Origin: Ornithodoros turicata
Lineage: Eukaryota; Arthropoda; Arachnida; Ixodida; Argasidae
Assembly (NCBI RefSeq): GCF_037126465.1
Contig: NC_088207.1
Span: 62,001 to 126,000, forward strand
DNA: 64,000 bases
Direction of reading: 5' to 3'
Every line of letters starts with the position of its first letter. The first letter of the stretch is position 1. Below, one piece after another: positions 22,700 to 32,046 of the stretch. Both the position numbers and the translations under genes were made by a program. The notes under the pieces are model-generated. The model was not told where the DNA came from. It did not search any database and worked only from the letters and a program-made list of their open reading frames with translations.

Positions 22700-23691
22700 T
22701 CGTTTTTTGTACTACATGGTCAGTGTAGTCTTCAGCTACAGCTGAGGTTTGTGTATTTGTTGGACGGCCTGGCCGCTTGTGCGGTCCATGAGGCGGAAAA
22801 ATGCGTTGGCTTGAGGTTGCGTTGCTGGCGTTTCCTACAGCATCTGGACGTACTGTTGTGGCTGGTACTTCATGTGTGCTTCGACATACACCAGCGTCGC
22901 GTAGGCATTGCAACACTGCTTCGGGATCTCGTGGTCCGCGGATCTTTACGACTTGCTGAACATGAATGGGTAGTCCGTGTATTAGCAAAGCAACGACAGA
23001 GGAGCTGGGCAGCTGTGGCTCGGCAAGCTGGAGTAAGCCTAATTTTTCGAAATAGTAGTCAGTGTATGAACCAGTAACATACTTGAAGGTTATGGCGTCA
23101 TTCCACTGAGCCACTTTATCCTCGCCGAATGAGAGAAGGAGGCTTTGTTTCCATGACTCCCAAGTTGCCTGGTAATGCTCAAGTAGGCGAGAGTCATACC
23201 ACATCCTGGCCGATCCGAGAAGGAAGGTTCGTAAATTGTCGATTTTTGTCCGATCTGTTAACCAATGGTTATGCTGGCACGCGTGTTCGTACAAAGGCAT
23301 CCATGACCCCGCACCCCTACTACCGTCAAATTCCTCCGGCTTGAATAAGGCTGATGGGGGAGATGAATCCTCCCGGACAGACATGGTGCGAATTAGGTCA
23401 ACAAGGACTCGCTGTTGTTCAGCTAACTGATTCTGTTGGTGCTGAAACGTGGATAACAACGTTGCCGTGTCTCCACTAGCCTGCGAAGCCGTCTGTCGCG
23501 TCTGTGAGTGCCGATGAAACCGGACTAGCCGATCAAAGTCATCGAGCTTCATATTGACTTTAAAAGTGCCCTGAGTAGCAGGTGAAGAAATGTCGAGGTT
23601 TGCCTTTGAAGCCACATACTGAAGGAGGGCTTGGTGGTCGGGGTGAGAATCCAGGTTGAAGCTGTCCTCTCCGACGCAGAGTTGTACACGT

Positions 23692-24698
23692 TGTCACGGG
23701 CTCCCGGGTTCTGGTGCGCAGCACCCCGGATCCATGAGCAATATGAAGATTCGGACTCAGCGAATAGCACGAAGGGTGGCGGTTGACGAAAAGGTGAACG
23801 AGAGAACACTTGTTTCAACAAACAAGAAATCAAAAGTTTACTCTTACAAGACAAATCGGAAATGCACAATACGAACTACATATATCACAGGCGGCAACAC
23901 TTTTCCCTCAATACCTAAAACATATCCGAAACATATTGCACGGCGACAATAGAGAGAGGGAAAAAAAAAAGAATACAATATTCTCTGAACTCTGTCACGT
24001 ATGGGCTACTGTCACAACACGACCCTTAATGCAAAACAATAAAATCCTTCAAACAATAGAAACTTAGCTCGCTGCGGCGGGAAGTCCTCGGAGGTGGCCA
24101 ATCACAGTCCTCGTCCGGAAGGAGTCCTCGGCGATTTCCTTTGAAGTAGTCACACTTCACCACACACAACACTTGTTGACTCAATTCAACCTCACTTGCA
24201 GTACTTGCACTAACTTGTTGATCCCACACTTGGGAAAAACACTTACGTTCACGAAGAACAACCCGACCTACGCTCCTTGAACCTTCCCTTGGGCGGGAAA
24301 GCCGCCGCTACCGCTTCCGACACAACTTTCACTTTCTTCCGACGCTGACCACAGGACGAGAGACCTTATTTCCCTTCGGTTCCCTCTTTTAACCCCTCGG
24401 GTCACGGGGCTTCCTACAATGCCCGCAAGACGTGGCCCACTTTCCCTGGTCAAAAATGGGTCGCTGCTTGCGTCAAATTCCCGGAAAGGAAATTCACCAG
24501 CTCTTTTACACAATACGGCAACACCTGCCTTCCCACGGTCGAACGGCTACTCGGGCAACCAAATCCAAGATGGACATTTCCATTCCACGTGGTCTGCCAC
24601 GAGGCTTACATGACAAATGTTAAAAACAATATAAATTGAGAACCACTTTCCATTTGATATACAGTAAATTAAATGCATATATTTGTCGTACTGTGACA
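23692..24698 (-). repeat. LTR2 3' LTR (1007 bp)
   Basis: TGTCAC at one end and GTGACA at the other. Promoter and polyadenylation signals were not resolved. The right 300 bp contains gggtcacggggc-type GC-rich sequence. Confidence 0.95.
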
Positions 24699-24980
24699 CG
24701 ACCCCCTACTTAAGAATATTATACAATAATATTCAGAACACGCACATGTGCAAACAAATATTCAAACATAAACGTCAACGTACAATTCGGACATTCCATA
24801 GCAAAGTACTTAAAAAAAAACAGAGGAAAACTGCAATTGGTTCCTTATTGTGTCACACATCACTCCCGTTGCGCTATGACATATGTACAGGACAGTTTAT
24901 ACACGTACACGCAACAAGGAAAAGAAAAGCATAAACTGCATGCTTGTCAATGCAGGTAAGAAAAAAAATACTTGGACAGT

Positions 24981-27900
24981 TCACATTCGGCTTAAGTAGT
25001 CCGCTCCAACGTTATCTCTTCCCTTCACGTACTCCACGCGGAAGTCGTACTCCTGGAGTTGGAGGCTCCAACGCATGACACGTGCATTAGCGTGTCGGGT
25101 GCGATTGATGTGGAGGAGAGGTTGGTGATCCGTCTGTAGAACGAAGGGCTTCCCATACAGGTAGGTGTGGTATCGATGTATTCCCCAGACAAGGGCAAGA
25201 CCCTCTCGCTCAATGGTAGCGTACGCAGCCTCTCTTGCCAGCAACTTTCTACTTGCATATGATACAGGGTGCAACACACCCTCGTGCTCTTGGAGGAGTA
25301 TAGCGCCGATGCTTTTCTCTGAGGCGTCTGTCCTCAGCACAAACTCCTTCGTCAGGTCAGGTAGCCGCAAGATGGGTGCCTCTGTCAACAGACGCTTCAA
25401 CTCCCTGAATGCCTTCTCATGGGCATCTTCCCACACAACGTTGTTGCTCCCTCCTTTCTTTGTGAGGCTTGTCAGCGGGGCCGCCACTTCTGCATACTGC
25501 GGTATGAAGTCCCTGTAGTACCCGGTTAGGCCGAGGAAGGACCTAACCTGCTTCTTTGTTTTCGTGCGCTCTGCATCTTGAATCTTGTCTATCAGCTTCG
25601 TGAGTGGAGCTACTCTTCCTTTCCCCACTTGATGTCCCAGGAAGTCTACCTCTTCGTGCCCTACTTCGCATTTGGTGGGGCGTACAGTGAGACCTGCATC
25701 TCGGACTCTCTGAAACACATTTTCCAGTGTGGCCAAGTGCTCGCTCCAGGTGTCGCTCGCAATCAAGACATCGTCGTAGTAGTAGCGGACGTCCGGCAGG
25801 TCATCAAAGAGCTTGCGCATTAACCTCGTGAAGACGGCGGGAGCAGTTTGTATTCCAAACGGCATATACCGGAAATGGTATAGGCCGGATTCCGTCGAGA
25901 AGGCGGTCTTCGCCTTTGATTCCTCGTCTAAAGGTATCTGCCAGTACCCTTTTGTGAAGTCTAGCTTCGTGAAGAACCGCTTCTTCCCGATGTCGGCAAA
26001 TATATGGTCGGCCCTCGGAATCGGCTCTGCGTCCGCCCTCAGCACGTCGTTCAGCTTCCTGAAGTCAATACATAACCTGTGCGTATTGTCCGCCTTGCGT
26101 ACCACGAGCACAGGTGAATTGTACGGGGAGTTCGATTTTTCAACTATGCCCATTTTGAGCATCTTCTGGACCTCTTCTTCCGTTGAGTTTCGCACAGCAA
26201 ATGGCAGGGGGTATTGCTTCGTGTGCACGTGCTTCAGCGTGGTCATCTCTAGTCGGCACTTTTCCATCTCGGTACGCCCTGGCACATCCGACATGATCAT
26301 ATGGTATTGGCGCACCAACTGGCTCACTTCCCCGCGTTGTTGGTCATTCAACCTGTCCGCCAAAACAACGTCTGTGTAGTCTTCTTTCTGCTCAAAGTTG
26401 AGCAGGGGGACGGTGTCTTCTCTTTCGTTTTCGTCTATGGTGACGACGCCGCATGCCTTTGTCTGTCCCGGTTGAGTCTCTTCAACCTCCCTTTCCTCAT
26501 ATTTCTTGAGAAGGTTCGCGTGGAACACCTTCGTTCCGTGACCCAGATCTACAGCATAGTCCATTTCCCCCTTCTTCGCAACAATGGGGAAAGGCCCCTT
26601 CCAATGCATGAGAAGTTTGTTTCGGTCTATCGGTAGGAGGATTAACACCCTCTCCCCTACGTCGAGTCGTCGCTGGAGGGCCTTCTTGTTATACTGTTGG
26701 CGATACTTCGCTCCTGCTCGTTCGAGTTCCTCATGCGCCATCTTGCAGGTCTCCTCGAGCTTGTTGCGCAACTCGAACACGTGCTCATATGTCGTTTTCA
26801 CCTCATTTTCGAGATCTGCGTTTGTCCACCACTCACGCAGCACGGACAATGGGCCTCTCACGTGGCGGCCATACAGTAGCTCGAATGGCGAGAAGCCGAG
26901 ACTCGCCTGGGGTACCTCGCGATACGCGAAAAGCAACGGTGAAAGGTATCGGTCCCAGTCCTTCGGTCTCTCCTCACACATTCGCTTCAACATTGTCTTG
27001 ATTGTGCCGTTGAACTTTTCCACCAACCCATTTCCCATTGGGTGGTACGGTGAGCTGTGTAGCTGCTTGAGGGACAACAAACGGCTTACTTCATGCATTG
27101 CTTCGGAAACAAAAGCGGGCCCACGGTCGCTTAGAATCTCTCGGGGTATTCCTGTCCTTGTGAACATCTCCACGAGCCCTTCTGCCACTCGTTCCGTCGT
27201 GATGCTTGGTAATGCTACGGCATCCGGGTAGCGCGTAGCATAGTCTACCATCGTGAGAATGTATTGATTACCCTTCGCTGTTGCCGGCGCGATGGGTCCG
27301 ACGATATCAACAGCAACGCGCTGAAAGGGCGTCTCAATCGTTGGCATTTTCCCCAGCGGCACCTTGGCAACTTTTCCACGTGGCGTCGTCCTCTGGCACT
27401 GGTCACACGACTTGACAAAACGTTTCACGTCAGCTTGGATGCCGGGCCAAAAGAAGTCAGCTAGGATTCGGTCAGTCGTCTTCTGTACCCCCTGGTGGCC
27501 CGACATGATCCCGTCATGTGCTAGTTTCATAACCGCTTGCCGGAACTTCTTCGGCACAACCACCTGCTGCCATTCTCCTCCGGCTCCCATCCTGTAGATT
27601 CGGTATAGGATTCCCTTCTTCACGACGAACTCGTACGAGCGGTTTTCGTTACGACATTGCAATACTTGGCCCATTTTGTCGAAGCAACATGTCAAAGTGT
27701 CATCATCTTGTTGCTCTTTTCCAATTTCTCTCGGCTCAGATGGCCATCCCACTATCTCAGGAACTCGAAGCGGCGCCCTTTCTCTCTTCTCTTGTGTCTT
27801 CTGCTTCGCTTGTCGCCTCGTCTCTACTGCAGCATTCAGACTCCCGTTGCTTTCCTTCTCGTTGGCGACGTCTCCTTCCGAGCTTTCCTGGTCGGCTGCA

Positions 27901-29459
27901 CAGTCTTCTTCCCAGTTGGGATCCGGATCACTCGGCTCTCGTGCTCCAGGAACGTTCCCCAAGATTAGATCATACAGGGGGTTGTCCATGCATTTGGCTG
28001 TCAGGACCCCTGTGTAGAATGGCGTCTTCACAGTTATCCTTGCTTCGGGTAGGTTCCTTACGGTGCCGTCCACCAGATAGACAGGGCTCGTTTCCCCGGT
28101 CATGTCCTCTTCTCGGACTAGCATCTTCCTTATGATGACAGTGTTGCTGCCTGTATCACGCAGGACTGTAACACGGTGGCTTCCCAGTTTCCCCATGACT
28201 ACTGGCATACCGTCTACTCTAAACAGCGTCTTCGGTGACACGAAGGCATTTACTACTGGCACCTTTAGTCCATTTTTGAGCTCCACGTACCCATCGGTGA
28301 TGCATCCCTCCGTGGAACTGGTTTCTTCTGACCTCGGAGCAACGATACACGATGCTTGAGGCTTGGTCGGCGTCTTCTCTGAGCAATACCTGGCCGTGTG
28401 TCCCATCTTCCCGCAGGTATAACATGTCACCCCATGCTGCTTCACCTGGCGAGATCTGCATTCAGACGCGATGTGTCCCACCCTGGCACAAAGGAAACAT
28501 CTCTTCTGGTTCCGTGTTTCTTCTCGCTCGCGGGGGTACTTCTTGGTTGGCGCACGCCGCTGGTCTTCGACAGCTTCTGTTTCCTCGCTCTTCCCTTTGC
28601 CCAGGTTGCTCTGGCATTGAGCTTCTAGGAATCTGTCCGCTAGAGCTGCCAAATCCGACAACGACCCCGTTTTTCGCTCCCTTAGGAACATCGCCAGCTT
28701 GGGTTGGCATCCCTTAATGAATTGTTCTGTTAGCAACAAATCGCGCAGACAGTCGTAGTCCTTTTTCGTCTCTGACAGGTCCACCCAACGATCGAAAAGG
28801 CTACTGAGTCGCGCCGCAAACTGCGTCCCGGTTTCTCCCTCTGCCGGCTTTCCGTTCCTGAACTTCTCGCGGAACCCTTCCGCAGTCAGCCTGAATCTTT
28901 GAAGGAGCGCCTTTTTAACCTTGTCATAGTCCGCAGAGTCGTCGGGAGTCAGCCTTGCAAAGACTCCTAGCGCGTCGCCGCTAAGACATACGCTGAGCGC
29001 CGTCGCCCACTGCTCCTTGGGCCAGCGTTGTCCCGTTGCAAGCCGTTCGAAACGTAGCAGGTACGCATCCAGATCGTCTCGTTTCTCGTCGAACGGAGAG
29101 AGCCACCGATGCGGCGTTACGGGCAGCGTGCTACTAGTGACTTCTCGCGCAGCATTTGGCGTAGCCCCCACAGCTCCCTGGTTCTGCAATTCTTGCAACT
29201 TTATCTTGAGCTCTAAAGTGCGTTGCTCCTCTTCGGCCCTAGCCCTAGCATCTTCAGCCTTAGCCCTAGCATCTTCAGCCCTAGCCTGAGCCGCTTCCTT
29301 TTCTCGGACTTGTTCTAACTCCTGTGCACGCAATTGTTCCTTCAAGATTTCCCGCTCTTGAGCCCTTCTCTCTCTCTGCTCTTTTTCAATCCACTCCTTC
29401 AACACCGCGCCCTGAAGGCCCAATTCCTTGCCAATAGCTACCAGATCTTGCAATTCCAT
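24981..29459 (-). CDS. LTR2 Gag-Pol polyprotein, 1492 aa, order Gag-PR-IN-RT-RH
   Basis: This single ORF encodes all activities for retrotransposition. Residues 20-95 are a charged coiled coil with an AEDARA repeat. A gag capsid-like region follows, about 115-285. Two CCHC zinc knuckles lie at 321-334 and 346-359. The aspartic protease motif DTGSN is at 435-439. Integrase comes next: an H2C2 finger at 648-688 and the catalytic triad D718, D778, E814 (35 residues between the last two). Reverse transcriptase follows at about 1085-1260, with D1167 in LDFTKGYW and the YYDD box at 1227-1230. RNase H is last, with D1378, E1419 and D1444. Standard gypsy elements put integrase at the C-terminus; this copia-like order within a gypsy-like Pol defines the Gmr1 group. 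All catalytic residues checked are present. The ATG at 29459 leaves a leader of 98 bases after the 5' LTR. Confidence 0.93.
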   Translation of the reverse strand: MELQDLVAIGKELGLQGAVLKEWIEKEQRERRAQEREILKEQLRAQELEQVREKEAAQARAEDARAKAEDARARAEEEQRTLELKIKLQELQNQGAVGATPNAAREVTSSTLPVTPHRWLSPFDEKRDDLDAYLLRFERLATGQRWPKEQWATALSVCLSGDALGVFARLTPDDSADYDKVKKALLQRFRLTAEGFREKFRNGKPAEGETGTQFAARLSSLFDRWVDLSETKKDYDCLRDLLLTEQFIKGCQPKLAMFLRERKTGSLSDLAALADRFLEAQCQSNLGKGKSEETEAVEDQRRAPTKKYPREREETRNQKRCFLCARVGHIASECRSRQVKQHGVTCYTCGKMGHTARYCSEKTPTKPQASCIVAPRSEETSSTEGCITDGYVELKNGLKVPVVNAFVSPKTLFRVDGMPVVMGKLGSHRVTVLRDTGSNTVIIRKMLVREEDMTGETSPVYLVDGTVRNLPEARITVKTPFYTGVLTAKCMDNPLYDLILGNVPGAREPSDPDPNWEEDCAADQESSEGDVANEKESNGSLNAAVETRRQAKQKTQEKRERAPLRVPEIVGWPSEPREIGKEQQDDDTLTCCFDKMGQVLQCRNENRSYEFVVKKGILYRIYRMGAGGEWQQVVVPKKFRQAVMKLAHDGIMSGHQGVQKTTDRILADFFWPGIQADVKRFVKSCDQCQRTTPRGKVAKVPLGKMPTIETPFQRVAVDIVGPIAPATAKGNQYILTMVDYATRYPDAVALPSITTERVAEGLVEMFTRTGIPREILSDRGPAFVSEAMHEVSRLLSLKQLHSSPYHPMGNGLVEKFNGTIKTMLKRMCEERPKDWDRYLSPLLFAYREVPQASLGFSPFELLYGRHVRGPLSVLREWWTNADLENEVKTTYEHVFELRNKLEETCKMAHEELERAGAKYRQQYNKKALQRRLDVGERVLILLPIDRNKLLMHWKGPFPIVAKKGEMDYAVDLGHGTKVFHANLLKKYEEREVEETQPGQTKACGVVTIDENEREDTVPLLNFEQKEDYTDVVLADRLNDQQRGEVSQLVRQYHMIMSDVPGRTEMEKCRLEMTTLKHVHTKQYPLPFAVRNSTEEEVQKMLKMGIVEKSNSPYNSPVLVVRKADNTHRLCIDFRKLNDVLRADAEPIPRADHIFADIGKKRFFTKLDFTKGYWQIPLDEESKAKTAFSTESGLYHFRYMPFGIQTAPAVFTRLMRKLFDDLPDVRYYYDDVLIASDTWSEHLATLENVFQRVRDAGLTVRPTKCEVGHEEVDFLGHQVGKGRVAPLTKLIDKIQDAERTKTKKQVRSFLGLTGYYRDFIPQYAEVAAPLTSLTKKGGSNNVVWEDAHEKAFRELKRLLTEAPILRLPDLTKEFVLRTDASEKSIGAILLQEHEGVLHPVSYASRKLLAREAAYATIEREGLALVWGIHRYHTYLYGKPFVLQTDHQPLLHINRTRHANARVMRWSLQLQEYDFRVEYVKGRDNVGADYLSRM
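29230..29295 (-). repeat. 21-bp tandem repeat inside LTR2 gag
   Basis: About 2.5 copies of a 21-bp unit (cttcagccttagccctagcat) encode the AEDARAK repeats of the coiled coil near residues 60-76. It keeps the frame. Confidence 0.75.
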
Positions 29460-29557
29460 CTCGTGTCTCGCACACTTCTCCGAAACTCGTCTACTCGTTC
29501 ACCTACGTAACTGTTTCTCCTCGGCTATTGCGGAGTCCTGTCGCGGACGCCAGAAAT

Positions 29558-30565
29558 TGTCACGGGCTCCCGGGTTCTGGTGCGCAGCACCCCGGATCCA
29601 TGAGCAATATGAAGATTCGCACTCAGCGAATAGCACGAAGGGTGGCGGTTGACGAAAAGGTGAACGAGAGAACACTTGTTTCAACAAACAAGAAATCAAA
29701 AGTTTACTCTTACAAGACAAATCGGAAATGCACAATACGAACTACATATATCACAGGCGGCAACACTTTTCCCTCAATACCTAAAACATATCCGAAACAT
29801 ATTGCACGGCGACAATAGAGAGAGGAAAAAAAAAAAAGAATACAATATTCTCTGAACTCTGTCACGTATGGGCTACTGTCACAACACGACCCTTAATGCA
29901 AAACAATAAAATCCTTCAAACAATAGAAACTTAGCTCGCAGCGGCGGGAAGTCCTCGGAGGTGGCCAATCACAGTCCTCGTCCGGCAGGAGTCCTCGGCG
30001 ATTTCCTTTGAAGTAGTCACACTTCACCACACACAACACTTGTTGACTCAATTCAACCTCACTTGCAGTACTTGCACTAACTTGTTGATCCCACACTTGG
30101 GAAAAACACTTACGTTCACGAAGAACAACCCGACCTACGCTCCTTGAACCTTCCCTTGGGCGGGAAAGCCGCCGCTACCGCTTCCGACACAACTTTCACT
30201 TTCTTCCGACGCTGACCACAGGACGAGAGACCTTATTTCCCTTCGGTTCCCTCTTTTAACCCCTCGGGTCACGGGGCTTCCTACAATGCCCGCAAGACGT
30301 GGCCCACTTTCCCTGGTCAAAAATGGGTCGCTGCTTGCGTCAAATTCCCGGAAAGGAAATTCACCAGCTCTTTTACACAATACGGCAACACCTGCCTTCC
30401 CACGGTCGAACGGCTACTCGGGCAACCAAATCCAAGATGGACATTTCCATTCCACGTGGTCTGCCACGAGGCTTACATGACAAATGTTAAAAACAATATA
30501 AATTGAGAACCACTTTCCATTTGATATACAGTAAATTAAATGCATATATTTGTCGTACTGTGACA
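29558..30565 (-). repeat. LTR2 5' LTR (1008 bp)
   Basis: Upstream LTR of the minus-strand element. It differs from its partner, for example, at gattcGcac (partner gattcGgac), ctcgcAgcgg and ccggCagg. Confidence 0.95.
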
Positions 30566-31461
30566 CACGTTACTCGAAAAAAGTAATTGATTACAATTAC
30601 TGTTACTACTGCGCAAAAAGTAATTCTTTACCGTTACAAATTACTTCATCAAAAATGTAATACGTTACCGATTAAAAATGTAACGCGTTACTTTTCCCGT
30701 TACTTTTAAATTCTGGGCCATAGCAAAGCCAACAAGCCTGCAGTGAATGCAACCATGCAGCTCTTGTTGCAAACTCTAATATGAGACACCAACATACGTG
30801 ATAAGTGAAATTCACAAATACATTTGAAAGCAACATACAAAACACATACACGTGTTTGTTACAGATTTATATACACATTTAAAACAACATCGAAACATCC
30901 GCTTCGTTTTGTTACTATTGTTATGTTCAGCCCGCACAATTTATAAACACTGTCACCTAGTTTACTGTTGCTGCAGTAGGTCGCGGTTGTAAGGGATTAT
31001 CATATTACTGTGGTGTGCATGGAACACATGTGGACTAGAGACGGCCGTCACAGTCAGTGACCACACAGTGACAGTGACCTCAGTGACGTCACAGTGACCT
31101 CTGCGTCATTGCCTCAGTCGAACACGTGGTGGAACAGTAGAACAGATTGGGTTGCTGAAAAGGATTTCCATTGTTGACAGAAGGTTAAAAAAGTAATCAA
31201 TTACTTAGTAATTACTAAGTAATCAATTACTTCGTAATTGATTACAGAGAATTGTAATCAGATTACTTGGAAAATTACTTGCTCAGAAAATAATTTGATT
31301 ACGTTAAAAAATTACTGAAAAAGTAATTGATTACTAGTAACGCAATTACTAGTAACGCGTTACGTACAACTCTGCTCCGACGTCACAGTGTCGCACCTTC
31401 GGCCCTTCGGGCGTGGCTTCTAGGAGGAATTCAACCCACATTCGGTTGTCGGCTGCGCCAA

Positions 31462-31555
31462 TGTAAGACTTCACAGTCCTATCTCTTCTTAAAACCCTAG
31501 AATGAGGCTCGTGCCCCATTCCTCTTCCTCTTTATTCACCTGTCGGCACCTTACA
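31462..31555 (-). repeat. LTR1 5' LTR (94 bp)
   Basis: Partner of 19663-19756. Next to the putative primer-binding site at 31460 downward. Confidence 0.93.
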
Positions 31556-32046
31556 CGTGACACAGCAGCCACGAACATGTCATCTACTCCCACTTACTAT
31601 TTCGCGCGACCAACATGATCACCCACGACGTAAACAATAAACGCGATAACACAGACGCCCTTGCAGATGGCGCGGTGGATCGTAGCCCGTAGCGGCGAAA
31701 TAGCTGAATGCTTTATTAACGTAGAAACTATGGAAGTGAGCGTCATTTTTAAAATGTCGTTTAGCTGTAAGATACTGTGCGTCAACTTTGTTCTCTATAA
31801 AATTAGCTCCCGCGTGGTACGGATTGACCAATCCCTGGGAGCCCTGGACCGGAAACCGTCGAAACCCAAGTTTCTCTTTTTCGCCGTTTGTTGGCAGCAC
31901 CGTCCATGTTCCTACAATGTTCAAAATATTTATACGTGAAAAATATCCCGAATTGAGAAGTAATGCTTTCTGTGTCTTATCAAACAATGACGTTGTGCAC
32001 GACAGTGGGCAAAAATATGGGGGTTATTTTTCACTTTTCGGTCCCT
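31556..32046. other. Right arm of element G
   Basis: This is the 490 bp between LTR1 and the TTAA end. It contains only short ORFs and ends with the 17-bp inverted repeat. No gene was recognised. Confidence 0.6.

Larger units (their letters stand above)
23692..30565 (-). mobile_element. LTR2: intact-looking LTR retrotransposon, Gmr1-type (IN before RT)
   Basis: Two LTRs of 1007 and 1008 bp (23692-24698, 29558-30565) differ by only about four substitutions and a homopolymer length. A perfect CACGT duplication flanks the element (23687-23691, 30566-30570). On the minus strand, TGGCGTCCGCGACAGG begins five bases after the 5' LTR (29552 downward) as a primer-binding site, and AGTAGGGGG lies next to the 3' LTR as a polypurine tract. 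One uninterrupted Gag-Pol ORF occupies the interior. Near-identical LTRs and an open ORF mean it inserted recently and may still be active. Confidence 0.95.
23677..31374. mobile_element. hAT-like non-autonomous element, split by LTR2
   Basis: Ends CAGAGTTGTAC are seen at 23677 and, complemented, at 31374. An exact 8-bp duplication CTCCGACG flanks it (23669-23676 and 31375-31382), which with the CAGAG ends points to hAT. Only 15 bp of it precede LTR2; the other 804 bp are at 30571-31374. The body is full of GTAAT/ATTAC, GTAACGCGTTAC and AAGTAATTGATTAC variants near both ends. No ORF is present. Confidence 0.87.
22659..31441 (-). pseudogene. LTR1 gag, split by nested insertions
   Basis: Gag would form the intracellular particle. 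The apparent ATG is at 31441-31439 on the minus strand, about 21 bases inside the 5' LTR. The frame runs down to the hAT-like insert at 31374 and resumes at 23676, continuing open to 22659. The conserved retrotransposon-gag core is in the second part: FKPEEFDGSRGAGSWMPL, FLLGSARMWYDSRLLEHY, HGLPIHVQQVVKIRG. No CCHC knuckle is visible. The C-terminus overlaps pol by about 40 bases in another frame. The insertion makes it non-functional. Confidence 0.82.
19663..31555 (-). mobile_element. LTR1: Ty3/gypsy retrotransposon with 94-bp LTRs (minus strand)
   Basis: Two 94-bp direct repeats, TGTAAG to CTTACA, lie at 19663-19756 and 31462-31555 and differ at one position that I can see. A perfect CGTGA duplication flanks the element (19658-19662, 31556-31560). 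Reading the minus strand, one base after the 5' LTR comes TGGCGCAGCC (31460 downward), a plausible tRNA primer-binding site. Gene order is gag, protease, RT, RNase H, integrase, the standard gypsy order. Very short LTRs are known in the Mag lineage (Bombyx mag, about 77 bp). The element is itself split by the hAT-like element inside gag. Confidence 0.93.
15639..32046. mobile_element. Element G: TTAA-flanked DNA transposon, heavily interrupted
   Basis: Inverted 17-bp ends AGGGACCGAAAAGTGAA sit at 15639 and, complemented, at 32046. TTAA flanks them (15635-15638, 32047-32050). Removing G and one TTAA joins LINE pieces 3 and 4 in frame, which fixes the boundaries independently. Without element D and LTR1, G would be about 3.6 kb. 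TTAA duplications are made by piggyBac and Kolobok elements; no transposase was recognised, so the superfamily is open. The only recognisable gene is the broken P2RX7_C-type ORF. Confidence 0.88.

Noticed and set aside
24981..29459. LTR2 as a Ty1/copia element because integrase precedes RT
   Set aside because: The RT, RNase H and H2C2 integrase motifs read as Ty3/gypsy-like and the ORF has two CCHC knuckles; the Gmr1 group explains the order. A tree would decide.
15639..32046. Naming element G as piggyBac or Kolobok
   Set aside because: TTAA duplication fits both and no transposase was recognised, so I left the superfamily open.
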